64,000 bases of DNA, taken from NCBI GenBank assembly GCA_023665805.1, contig JAMPDJ010000005.1, forward strand, positions 62,001 to 126,000, written 5' to 3'. Positions 55,150 through 63,385 of this stretch are shown piece after piece. This stretch comes from Bacteroides sp. (GTDB lineage: Bacteria; Bacteroidota; Bacteroidia; Bacteroidales; Bacteroidaceae). Every line of letters begins with the position of its first letter. Position 1 is the first letter of the stretch. Below the pieces are notes generated by a model, which made no database searches, had not been told where the DNA came from, and was given only the letters and a program-made list of their open reading frames with translations. The position numbers and the translations under genes were made by a program.

Positions 55150-56076
55150 ATGATCAATCGTAAACTAATCCGAATCAAGACTGTGCAGGTAGCTTATGCT
55201 TACAGCCTTAACGAAGTGCATCGCCCCGAGGATGGGGTAAATATCCTTTTGAGCAGTTTGGGCACGGCGTATGATTTGTACAATACGATGCTAACCTTGA
55301 TGGTAGAGATTTCGCGGTTGGCGTTACGAGCCTATGAGGCGCAGGCAAGTCGTGCTGTGCGTTTGGGCTTGTCTGAACCCAGCCGTAAGTTTGTGGACAA
55401 CCGTTTTATGTTGCAGTTGGAGAGTAACAGGCAGTTGCAGGACAACCGCAAGAACCAGCGTTTGGATTGGACCAACGAGGAAGAGTTTGTCCGTTCTTTA
55501 TATAATAGGGTGGTGGATAGCGATTTCTTTCGTGAATACATGGAAAGCAGTGTGGACTCCTACGAGGAGGACCGCGAATTGTGGCGTAAGATATATCGCT
55601 ATATTATTGTCGACAACGATGCTGTGGACGATTTGTTGGAGGATGTCAACATCTATTGGAACGATGACCGCTTTATTATAGACACTTTTGTATTGAAGAC
55701 TATCAACAGGTTCACTCCTGCGAGCAATGACGAATATCCGTTGTTGCCGGAGTTTAAGGACGAGGAGGAATTGGAGTATGCCAAGAAATTGATATATCAG
55801 GCTCTGAGTGGAGCTGACTATAGCAAGGACCTCATAGCCCAGACTACTCGCAACTGGGATGTGGACCGTGTCCCCATGATGGATCGAGTTATCATGCAGG
55901 TTGCATTGGCAGAGATTACCTCTTTCCCGTCTATCCCGCTGTCTGTGTCCATTAACGAGTACATAGAGATAGCTAAAAGCTATAGCACTCCCAACAGTGC
56001 CCGTTATATCAACGCCACTTTGGATAATATCAGCAAGAAGCTCATGGCTGAGCATAAATTGGTAAAGAACGCTTGA
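55150..56076 (+). CDS. nusB: Transcription antitermination factor NusB (long Bacteroidetes form)
   Basis: 308 residues, about twice E. coli NusB. The C-terminal ~110 residues are the NusB domain (RNWDVDRVPMMDRVIMQVAL, SVSINEYIEIAKSYSTPNSA, YINATLDNISKKL), which binds boxA RNA with S10. The N-terminal part (RKLIRIKTVQVAYAYSL, then LLSSLGTAYDLYN) is the lineage-specific extension. The ATG at 55150 fits the promoter. It leads the conserved nusB-yajC-ybbR-coaE unit. Confidence 0.92.
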   Translation: MINRKLIRIKTVQVAYAYSLNEVHRPEDGVNILLSSLGTAYDLYNTMLTLMVEISRLALRAYEAQASRAVRLGLSEPSRKFVDNRFMLQLESNRQLQDNRKNQRLDWTNEEEFVRSLYNRVVDSDFFREYMESSVDSYEEDRELWRKIYRYIIVDNDAVDDLLEDVNIYWNDDRFIIDTFVLKTINRFTPASNDEYPLLPEFKDEEELEYAKKLIYQALSGADYSKDLIAQTTRNWDVDRVPMMDRVIMQVALAEITSFPSIPLSVSINEYIEIAKSYSTPNSARYINATLDNISKKLMAEHKLVKNA

Positions 56077-56192
56077 CGCGTACAGCCTTTGATGGTTGCC
56101 GATAATATCCCGCCGTTATTGTTATAGGAATACTTCATGTAATACAGATATACCTTACTTAGAACATAACCAACATTAAGCAGAAATAAGAA

Positions 56193-56495
56193 ATGATTCA
56201 GATTATCGCTACACAGTCTTCCAGTCTGCCCATGATAGCCATGTGGGTGCTCATCGGTGTTATTTTCTGGTTCTTCATTTTCCGTCCTCAGAGAAAACGT
56301 CAGCAGGAGATACAGAACTTCCGCAATTCCATTGCCGTCGGTTCCAAGGTGGTAACTGCTGGTGGCATACATGGTGAGGTGCGTTCCATAGACGAGGCTG
56401 AGAATGTCTTGGTCATAGAAATTGCCAAGGGTGTGAACATACGTGTGGACCGCAATAGTGTCTATGCAACTGCCCAGACAAATCAGAACAGGTAA
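56193..56495 (+). CDS. yajC: Sec translocase accessory subunit YajC
   Basis: 100 residues with one N-terminal membrane segment (SLPMIAMWVLIGVIFWFFIF), the family RPQRKRQQEI immediately after it, and the VVTAGGIHGEVRSID domain. It partners with SecDF. It overlaps the ybbR start. Confidence 0.95.
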   Translation: MIQIIATQSSSLPMIAMWVLIGVIFWFFIFRPQRKRQQEIQNFRNSIAVGSKVVTAGGIHGEVRSIDEAENVLVIEIAKGVNIRVDRNSVYATAQTNQNR

Positions 56496-57537
56496 GAGAA
56501 GAGCTACATTGGGGCTCACGTCTCTGCTCCGCGAAAGGGGTAGGGATATGTTGCTTTTTGCCTTTTTCTTTGTGGTGAGTCTCGGATTCTGGCTGTTGCA
56601 GAAGTTGAACGACACGTTTGAGACCAGTATACGTGTGCCTTTGGAACTTGTGGGAGTACCTGACGGAACTTTCATAACGTCACCGTTGCCTTCCGAGGTG
56701 GTGGTGACTGTGCGTGACCGTGGAACAAATCTATTTCGCTATATGCAACGTAGCAAGGCCTTGACGCCAATACGTTTGGATTTCTCGGTCTACGACAATG
56801 GCTCGGCTGCCAGCAAGATTGCCGTTCCTTTGACGGATATACAGAGAGCATTCCAGCAGCAGATGTTGTCTTCCACACAAGTCCAGCAGTTGCGTCCCAG
56901 CAAGTTCGAGTTCCATTACAACCGAGGGGTGTGTCGTCGCTTGCCTGTAAAATATACCGGCAGCGTGTACACTGTACAGCAGAACTATCTACAGAATATC
57001 TCCATCAGCCCGGACAGTGTGATGGTCTATGCTCCTTCTGCCATGCTGGACACCATGCAGTATGCTTATACAGTTCGGCATGACGTCACGGATTTGAAAA
57101 AGACCACCACATACAACATTCCAATATCTTCACCGGCAGGTGTGAAGACTGTTCCCGAATCCATACAGATGACGGCACAGGTGGACTATTATACGGAGCA
57201 GACAGTCAGCGTACCTGTGGTTGGGCTTAATTTTCCTGCGGATATACGCTTAAGAACCTTTCCCACCAAGGTTACCGTCAAATACAGGGTAGGGGCTTCC
57301 AATGCCAAGAAAATAAAACCTGACAGTTTTGTCCTGGTAGCCACATACGAGGAACTATACAACAATGACAAGCAGAAATTCGCTCTTCAACTGAAGTCCG
57401 TTCCTCCTGGTGTGTCCAATGTTCGCATATATCCTCGCGAGATAGACTACCTGTTGGAATACACGGCTCCGGCAGAGACAAATGAAGACATAAGAGAACA
57501 GGCTCCCCAACCCAATAAAGCCGCAAGGCGAAAGTAA
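56464..57537 (+). CDS. YbbR-like domain membrane protein
   Basis: 357 residues from ATG 56464, which overlaps yajC by 32 nt. A membrane anchor (MLLFAFFFVVSLGFWLLQKL) is followed by periplasmic repeats of YbbR type (ETSIRVPLELVGVP, SEVVVTVRDRG, and later similar blocks). YbbR proteins in other phyla regulate the CdaA cyclase; in Bacteroidetes the protein is conserved between yajC and coaE and has no known role. An ATG at 56548, right at the anchor, is an alternative start. Confidence 0.8.
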   Translation: MQLPRQIRTGKRRATLGLTSLLRERGRDMLLFAFFFVVSLGFWLLQKLNDTFETSIRVPLELVGVPDGTFITSPLPSEVVVTVRDRGTNLFRYMQRSKALTPIRLDFSVYDNGSAASKIAVPLTDIQRAFQQQMLSSTQVQQLRPSKFEFHYNRGVCRRLPVKYTGSVYTVQQNYLQNISISPDSVMVYAPSAMLDTMQYAYTVRHDVTDLKKTTTYNIPISSPAGVKTVPESIQMTAQVDYYTEQTVSVPVVGLNFPADIRLRTFPTKVTVKYRVGASNAKKIKPDSFVLVATYEELYNNDKQKFALQLKSVPPGVSNVRIYPREIDYLLEYTAPAETNEDIREQAPQPNKAARRK

Positions 57538-57635
57538 GGCTAAATTCCTCTAAGAGGATGTGGACATGTAACTTGTATGAGCCGTAATATCCAAGCAGGT
57601 AATGACAGAATCATAACTCAAGGAACGGTGACATT

Positions 57636-58154
57636 ATGATAAAGTTGGCGATAACAGGCGGTATAGGCAGCGGAAAGAGCTATGTGGCACGACAAATGTC
57701 ACAATTGTTTGGCATTCCGGTTTACGACTCTGACAGCAATGCCAAACGTCTCAATGAGGAGTCGCCTAAGATTCGCCAAGGGCTGATAGACATTGTTGGT
57801 GATGATGTCTATGATGCCGATGGGCATCTGAACAGGTCCAGACTGGCATCATTTCTTTTTGCCAAAGAGGAAAACGCACGCAAGGTAAATGCGTTGGTAC
57901 ATCCTGTCGTAAAGGATGACTTCCTTTGCTGGGCCGGCCGGCAAGCTGCTCCGGTTGTGGCGATAGAGACCGCTCTCCTTGCCGAGAGCGGGATAGACCT
58001 TGTGGTAGACAAAATCATACGGGTGGACGCTCCTTTGGAAACTCGTATCCAACGTGCCATGCTACGCGACGGGGCAACCCGTGAACAGATACTTGCCCGC
58101 ATATCCAGGCAGACCGAATACCCTTGCCCGCATATAATAATAAATAATGTATAG
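57636..58154 (+). CDS. coaE: Dephospho-CoA kinase, C-terminally short
   Basis: 172 residues. CoaE makes CoA from dephospho-CoA and ATP. The P-loop ITGGIGSGKSYVARQM is intact, as are the DSDSNAKRL and ETALLAESGIDLVVDKII segments and the LID region RIQRAMLRDGATREQILAR. The family is usually about 195-205 residues; this protein ends at HIIINNV, where relatives continue with an Asn-Asp/Gly turn and a last helix. The final ~25 residues are therefore missing, perhaps from an early stop. The catalytic parts precede this point, so it may still work. Confidence 0.9.
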   Translation: MIKLAITGGIGSGKSYVARQMSQLFGIPVYDSDSNAKRLNEESPKIRQGLIDIVGDDVYDADGHLNRSRLASFLFAKEENARKVNALVHPVVKDDFLCWAGRQAAPVVAIETALLAESGIDLVVDKIIRVDAPLETRIQRAMLRDGATREQILARISRQTEYPCPHIIINNV

Positions 58155-58272
58155 GCATTGGACATCCTGTGGCAATTAGGTATCGGACATCGGAGACCGC
58201 GTGCTTAGTGCCTGATAAATATATAGAACGACAAATAACAAACAGATAACATAAACCATTTCCCGTATTGGC

Positions 58273-58333
58273 GTTTCCATCCGGTCCTGCGAGTAAAGGC
58301 AGCAGGTGGGTATGGCAAGCCCTTGTGGGAAAC
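58273..58333 (+). ncRNA. Possible structured leader upstream of the DUF5606 gene
   Basis: GTTTCC (58273-58278) can pair with GGAAAC (58328-58333), enclosing two stems, CCTGC/GCAGG (58286-58306) and GGG/CCC (58308-58322). This three-helix layout, 20 nt before the gene, could be a regulatory RNA. I recognise no known riboswitch class and short stems arise by chance. Confidence 0.25.
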
Positions 58334-58353
58334 TAAAACCCAAAAGAAGACAA

Positions 58354-58776
58354 ATGCTTGAAACAATTCTCGCCATCGCTGGCAAGCCCGGACTTTTCCG
58401 ATTGGTCAATCGTGGTAATCGCAGTCTCATCGTGGAGACACTGGACGCTCAGAAGAAGCGCATGCCTGCATTTGGTACAGACAAGATTATTTCCTTGTCG
58501 GACATAGCCATGTACACCGATGATGAGGAAGTTCCTCTGCGTCGTGTACTGAAGAACATCTATGATATGGAGGGAGGCAAGACCACATCCATGGACTACC
58601 GCAAGGCTTCTCCTGAAGAGTTGGCCGGGTTTATGTCCAAGGCTTTGCCTAACTATGACCGCGACCGTGTCTATCCCAATGACATGAAGAAGCTCATCCA
58701 GTGGTACAATCTTTTGATAGAAAACGGCATCACCGACTTTGAGGAAGAGCAGAAACAGGAGGACGTTGAAGAGTAA
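58354..58776 (+). CDS. DUF5606 family protein
   Basis: 140 residues. The ATG at 58354 (MLETILAIAGKPGLFRLV) matches the usual start of this Bacteroidetes-restricted family; the upstream in-frame extension has no conservation features. It includes SLIVETLDAQKKRMPAFGTD and a charged C-terminus (EEEQKQEDVEE). The SH3-like N-terminal half suggests a binding protein. Function unknown; it usually lies near coaE. Confidence 0.85.
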   Translation: MLETILAIAGKPGLFRLVNRGNRSLIVETLDAQKKRMPAFGTDKIISLSDIAMYTDDEEVPLRRVLKNIYDMEGGKTTSMDYRKASPEELAGFMSKALPNYDRDRVYPNDMKKLIQWYNLLIENGITDFEEEQKQEDVEE

Positions 58777-58807
58777 ACACACATAATTCTCTGTTTTGTC
58801 ATATTGT

Positions 58808-58850
58808 TATGCCCCCTCAAGGTTCAGACGAATGGCCTTGAGGGGGCATA
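58808..58850 (+). terminator. Terminator after the DUF5606 gene
   Basis: TATGCCCCCTCAAGG and its complement form a perfect 15-bp stem with a 13-nt loop; there is no strong T-run. Confidence 0.65.
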
Positions 58851-58908
58851 TGCGTATATGGATTGTCCCGATAAGGATTATTAACAACACGTATCATCAA
58901 ATACAATC

Positions 58909-61770
58909 ATGAACAAATTGCTCTTCGCATGCCTGTTGACCCTGACATGTATCGAGGGTCCGGCACAGACCAAAGTAGATTCGCGTATCCCTAAGGCCAA
59001 AGACCTGGTGGCTTATCGTCCCAAACATACGATGTACAGGAAGGGATGGATAGATTTCAACAAGAATGGAATAAAGGATGTTTATGAAGATCCCACGGCT
59101 ACGGTGGATGAGCGTGTGGAGAATCTGCTGTCCATGATGACCATGGAGGAAAAGACTTGTCAGATGGTCACCCTCTATGGTTACAAGCGAGTGTTGAATG
59201 ACGATCTGCCAACGCCCGAGTGGAAGAACAAGCTATGGAAAGACGGCATGGGTGCCATAGACGAACATTTGAACGGGTTTCAGCAATGGGGACTGCCTCC
59301 ATCGGACAATCCTTTTGTCTGGCCGGCATCGCGCCATGCCTGGGCGCTTAACGAAGTGCAGCGGTTCTTTGTGGAGGAGACCCGTCTGGGCATCCCCACT
59401 GATTTCACCAATGAAGGAATACGTGGCGTGGAGAGCTACATTGCCACTAATTTCCCTACACAACTTGGCCTTGGCCACACATGGAACCGAAATCTAATTA
59501 ACGAGGTCGGTCGCATCACCGGTCGCGAAGCGCGTCTGCTTGGATACACCAATGTCTATGCGCCCATCCTGGACGTAGGCCGCGATCAGCGTTGGGGACG
59601 TTACGAGGAGGTTTATGGCGAAAGCCCCTATCTGGTGGCCGAACTGGGCGTGGCCATGGCCAAGGGCCTGCAAAAGGACATGCAGGTGGCGGCTACGGCC
59701 AAGCATTTCATAGCATACAGCAACAACAAGGGCGCACGCGAGGGATTTGCGCGTGTGGATCCCCAAATGTCATTGCGCGAGGTGGAGAACATCCACGCCT
59801 ACCCCTTTACACGTGTAATCCGTGAGGCCGGAATCCTCGGTGTGATGAGTTCTTATAACGACTACGACGGCTTCCCCATACAGAGCAGCTACTATTGGCT
59901 CACCACCCGTCTGCGTGGGACGATGGGGTTCAAGGGCTATGTGGTGTCTGACAGCGATGCACTTGAATACCTGTATTCCAAGCACCATACTGCCAAGGAC
60001 ATGAAAGAGGCAGTGCGCCAAAGCATAGAGGCGGGGCTGAATGTCCGGTGCACGTTCCGCTCGCCGGAGTCATTTGTGATGCCGTTGCGCGAACTTATCA
60101 ACGAAGGTTCCATCAGTATGAGTACCATTGACGACCGAGTTCGTGACATTCTGCGTGTCAAGTTCATGATAGGCCTTTTCGACAGCCCGTACCAAACCAA
60201 CCTAAAGCAGGCAGACATCGAGGTCAACAGCAAGGAGAACGGAGTCGTGGCACTTCAAGCTTCGCGCGAGTCCATTGTCTTGCTTAAGAATGACAGGCAT
60301 ACCCTTCCTCTCGATAGGCAGTCCATTCGCCGTATCGCCGTTTGCGGTCCCAATGCGGATGAGAGTTCCTTTGCACTCACCCACTATGGGCCGTTGGCCG
60401 TGGACGTCACCACAGTGCTGGAGGGTATTCGCGAGAAAGTAGGCGACAGCACCGAGGTTCTCTATACCAAGGGGTGTGACCTGGTGGACGCGCATTGGCC
60501 TGAATCCGAAATCATTCGCTATCCACTTACGGATGAGGAACAGGGCGAGATAGCCAAGGCCGTGGAGAATGCCTCCAGAAGTGATGTGGCCGTAGTCGTA
60601 TTGGGTGGCGGACAGCGTACCTGCGGCGAGAACAAGTCGCGAACCAGCCTGGATCTTCCCGGCAGGCAGTTGGAACTCCTCCAGGCTGTGATGGGTACAG
60701 GCAAACCCGTGATTTTGGTTCTTATCAACGGTCGTCCTCTTTCCGTCAACTGGGCTGACAAGTTCGTTCCCGCCATCCTGGAAGCATGGTATCCCGGAGC
60801 TTATGGTGGTACGGCTATTGCAGATGTCCTGTTTGGCGACTACAATCCCGGCGGCAAACTGACAGTCACTTTCCCCAAGACCGTAGGGCAGATACCTTTC
60901 AATTTCCCATACAAGCCTGCATCCCAGGTAGACGGGGGACGTAATCCGGGTGCCGGCGGCAACCAGTCGCGCATCAACGGTCCTCTCTATCCCTTTGGCT
61001 ATGGTCTCAGTTATACTACTTTCGAGTATTCCGACATCCGCCTTTCCGCTCCTGCCATAACCGACAAGCAGGCACTGACCGTCAGCTGCCGCGTGCAGAA
61101 TACGGGGCAGCGTGCCGGTGACGAGGTGGTACAGCTTTATGTACGCGACGTGCTTAGCTCTGTCACCACCTACGAGAAGTCTCTCCGAGGCTTTGAGCGC
61201 GTCCACCTCCTTCCAGGTGAATCCAAGGATGTGGTCTTCACCATTTACCCCCGTGACCTGCAACTCCTCGACAAGGACAATCATTGGGTCGTGGAACCGG
61301 GCACGTTCTCCATCATGATAGGAGCCTCTTCCACCGACATTCGTCTGAAAGGCTCCGTGGAGGTAGTTCCCTATGGTTCGTCTTCTTTGGTACGGACATC
61401 CGAATCCGAAACCTTGCCCGTGGTGGCAAGTCCCAATAGCCCCACGGCCAGGAACGTCCTGGACAAGGATAACTCTACTGGCTGGAACGGCAAGGCGGGC
61501 GACTGTCTCACTTTTGCCATGAACGAGGACGCGCAGACCAACGAGATTTCCATTCTTTGGAGCACTCCCGTGGATGGTGCCACCTTCGAGGTCCAACTCT
61601 CCGGAGGAGGAGGCCAGTTCCTTACGGTATACAGTGGCAAGGTTCCAATGGATGGCAGACCTGGCAAGGTCCGGTTCAAGGGAACCACTGCCAGTGACCT
61701 GCGCATTCTCATGACCGGTGGTACTGCCAGTATCATGGAGGTCGTTATTCCTAATCTCAAGGATTGTTGA
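58909..61770 (+). CDS. Glycoside hydrolase family 3 beta-glucosidase-like enzyme with C-terminal discoidin-like domain
   Basis: 953 residues with a signal peptide (MNKLLFACLLTLTCIEGPAQ). An unusual short linker (GWIDFNKNGIKDVYEDPTAT) resembles a calcium loop before the GH3 barrel. The catalytic nucleophile is D348 in GYVVSDSDALEYL; KHFIAYSNN binds substrate; the second domain has IVLLKNDRHTLPLD and GYGLSYTTFEYSD, followed by a fibronectin-III-like domain. The last ~120 residues (NVLDKDNSTGWNGKAGDCLT) look like a discoidin/CBM32-like module. Likely periplasmic, acting on beta-glucosides or xylosides of plant or host glycans. Confidence 0.9.
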   Translation: MNKLLFACLLTLTCIEGPAQTKVDSRIPKAKDLVAYRPKHTMYRKGWIDFNKNGIKDVYEDPTATVDERVENLLSMMTMEEKTCQMVTLYGYKRVLNDDLPTPEWKNKLWKDGMGAIDEHLNGFQQWGLPPSDNPFVWPASRHAWALNEVQRFFVEETRLGIPTDFTNEGIRGVESYIATNFPTQLGLGHTWNRNLINEVGRITGREARLLGYTNVYAPILDVGRDQRWGRYEEVYGESPYLVAELGVAMAKGLQKDMQVAATAKHFIAYSNNKGAREGFARVDPQMSLREVENIHAYPFTRVIREAGILGVMSSYNDYDGFPIQSSYYWLTTRLRGTMGFKGYVVSDSDALEYLYSKHHTAKDMKEAVRQSIEAGLNVRCTFRSPESFVMPLRELINEGSISMSTIDDRVRDILRVKFMIGLFDSPYQTNLKQADIEVNSKENGVVALQASRESIVLLKNDRHTLPLDRQSIRRIAVCGPNADESSFALTHYGPLAVDVTTVLEGIREKVGDSTEVLYTKGCDLVDAHWPESEIIRYPLTDEEQGEIAKAVENASRSDVAVVVLGGGQRTCGENKSRTSLDLPGRQLELLQAVMGTGKPVILVLINGRPLSVNWADKFVPAILEAWYPGAYGGTAIADVLFGDYNPGGKLTVTFPKTVGQIPFNFPYKPASQVDGGRNPGAGGNQSRINGPLYPFGYGLSYTTFEYSDIRLSAPAITDKQALTVSCRVQNTGQRAGDEVVQLYVRDVLSSVTTYEKSLRGFERVHLLPGESKDVVFTIYPRDLQLLDKDNHWVVEPGTFSIMIGASSTDIRLKGSVEVVPYGSSSLVRTSESETLPVVASPNSPTARNVLDKDNSTGWNGKAGDCLTFAMNEDAQTNEISILWSTPVDGATFEVQLSGGGGQFLTVYSGKVPMDGRPGKVRFKGTTASDLRILMTGGTASIMEVVIPNLKDC

Positions 61771-61805
61771 TTCCTGACTCTTTGATATTATACTCCTGTC
61801 CCATG

Positions 61806-62435
61806 ATGAAAGAAGTCAATCCAGCTGATACCACCCGTGCCTATGCCTTTGAGATGTGGATGTAGGCTCCCATGCCTATGGTCACATTCCTGAAGACACT
61901 TGACGTGTCCCGTCTGTTGAAACTGAGCCGTCGGCACGGTGTCAAGTTCAACATGCTCATGTGTTGGTGCATAGGACGTGCGGCAACGCAGGTGAAGGAG
62001 TTCTATATGTTGCCTGTGGACGGACGGTTGATGCAGTTCGACAGCCTTGCCGTGAACACCATTGTGGCCAACCGGGATGGCGAGGTGTCCTCGTGCGATA
62101 TTCCCTTCTCCACGGACATCACCGCTTTTGCCGATGATTACATGCGTCTTACGCGCCAAGTGGCCGAGACGTGTACCAACCACGACCTGGCGGAGAGCAT
62201 GGTCATAGGAACCTCTGCCTTGGCACAGTACGACATAGACGGTGCGGTCGGGATGTATAGCGGCATCTTCTGTAATCCTTTCATGATATGGGGCAGGTAT
62301 CGGCGCGGATGGTTGCGCACAAGGCTGACGGTATCGTTCCAGTTCCATCATGCCCAAATGGACGGAGCGCACGCGGCACGCTTCCTTGACCTTCTGCAAG
62401 GCGAGATTTCCTCGCTCGTTTGGCCAGCCCGCTGA
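61806..62435 (+). pseudogene. Chloramphenicol acetyltransferase-family gene with internal stop
   Basis: The frame from ATG 61806 reads MKEVNPADTTRAYAFEMWM, then TAG (61863-61865), then APMPMVTFLKTLDVSRLLKL and on to 62435. CAT-like proteins of Bacteroidetes have an uninterrupted FEMWM-x-APMPM here, so one codon has become a stop. The rest is intact, including the catalytic His region VSFQFHHAQMDGAHAARF. Restart at ATG 61872 would give a 187-residue protein lacking 22 residues; readthrough is the other way it could function. Such xenobiotic-acyltransferase homologues need not confer drug resistance. It follows the GH3 gene by 35 bp. Confidence 0.85.
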
Positions 62436-62457
62436 TAGTTCATTGCATAATCCCAAA

Positions 62458-62480
62458 TCTAATGACCGATTCGGGTTTAA
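62458..62480 (+). repeat. Third copy of the TCTAATGACCGATT unit
   Basis: 23 bp matching 19830-19852 with one mismatch, and the complement of 19647-19668 with few mismatches. No terminal TGTCCGGTAAA repeats are present here. Confidence 0.7.
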
Positions 62481-62557
62481 TTCGTGAATATCCATCTGCA
62501 TATTCGCGAATTCTCACATGCATATTCGTGAATTCACGCCTTTGCATTCGTGAATAT
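62480..62557. repeat. Two REP-like hairpins built on ATTCGTGAAT
   Basis: ATTCGTGAATAT pairs with ATATTCGCGAAT, and CATATTCGTGAAT with ATTCGTGAATATG (imperfect palindromes, about 10-13 bp each). The motif ATTCG(T/C)GAAT occurs four times in 78 bp between the convergent CAT-like and lrp genes. It could serve as a bidirectional terminator or be a REP family. Confidence 0.65.
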
Positions 62558-62680
62558 GTAAGCCGGTTTTCGTGATGATGTGTTGTGGACTTGCAGGAGC
62601 ACGTGTTCTGTTTGTTTGATTTTGTCACGGTGTAAGATTGTCATTAGAGGCAAGCCGTATGGGAATGACTCTCTGTATGA

Positions 62681-63157
62681 TTATCCGCTCACTCCGACTC
62701 CATACTCATGTTTGATTTCTTCCATTACGAACGTGCTCTCTATCGAGGCCACGCTCTCAATCTTGCCAAGTACTTCTATCAGAAAACGTTGGTACTGTTT
62801 CATGTCGAATGAGTGAAGTTTGAGCATGTAGTCGAAGTGGCCGGATATGTTGTAGCATTCCGTCACCTCCGGCATGGCCTTGATGCGGGTGGTAAAGTCG
62901 TTTGCAGTCTCGGTGTTCAGCCTGTTCAGCTTCACGCTGCAGAACACCACGAAGCCGCGGTTGAGCTTGTCGGCATCAAGCACGGCAATGTATTTTCTTA
63001 TATATCCTTCGCGTTCGAGACGCTTCCAACGCTCAAAGACAGGCGTGGGTGAAAGGTGTACCTTTGCGGCAAGTTCCTTGTTAGTCATTCTGGCATTGTG
63101 TTGCAGCGCATCAAGGATGAGCAGGTCCGTGCGGTCAAGGCATTCTGTTTCGTTCAT
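62681..63157 (-). CDS. Lrp/AsnC-family transcriptional regulator
   Basis: 158 residues. The winged helix-turn-helix covers about 8-60 (LDRTDLLILDALQHNARMTN, KVHLSPTPVFERWKRLEREG). A RAM/ligand domain follows (TECYNISGHFDYMLKLHSFD). Lrp-type regulators sense amino acids. The gene is divergent from a metY-like gene whose promoter adjoins its own, so a role in sulfur amino acid control is likely by position. Confidence 0.92.
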   Translation of the reverse strand: MNETECLDRTDLLILDALQHNARMTNKELAAKVHLSPTPVFERWKRLEREGYIRKYIAVLDADKLNRGFVVFCSVKLNRLNTETANDFTTRIKAMPEVTECYNISGHFDYMLKLHSFDMKQYQRFLIEVLGKIESVASIESTFVMEEIKHEYGVGVSG

Positions 63158-63199
63158 GTTTCGTGTGACTTTTTAGAATAATATTACTGCATTGTGATA

Positions 63200-63231
63200 C
63201 AAATGTAGCTATATTTTCTGAAAATTGCAAA
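63200..63231 (-). promoter_or_regulatory. lrp promoter
   Basis: On the minus strand TTTG (63231-63228), 20 nt, TACATTTG (63207-63200), with a leader of about 35 nt. Confidence 0.8.
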
Positions 63232-63234
63232 TTC

Positions 63235-63266
63235 CTTGGAATATCTTCCGGATGTCAGTACCTTTG
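63235..63266 (+). promoter_or_regulatory. Promoter of the second metY-like gene
   Basis: CTTG (63235-63238), 20 nt, TACCTTTG (63259-63266). Its -33 element is 3 bp from that of lrp on the other strand, so one bound regulator could cover both. A leader of about 110 nt follows, with no recognised riboswitch. Confidence 0.75.
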
Positions 63267-63385
63267 CGTCGGAAACGATGGGTTGTTTCACAGTTTGCTT
63301 ACGCAGGAAGGGCGGTTCTATGCTGTTTGGACTGTATTATGACAAGAAAACATGAAAAGAAGAACCAACATAAAAGAATACGACT

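Noticed and set aside
62480..62557. CRISPR-like short repeats
   Set aside because: Units are palindromic, unevenly spaced and without spacers of constant length; no cas gene is present.
63267..63385. SAM riboswitch in the leader of the second metY-like gene
   Set aside because: No recognisable SAM-I, SAM-II or SAM-IV core was found; the leader is merely unassigned.
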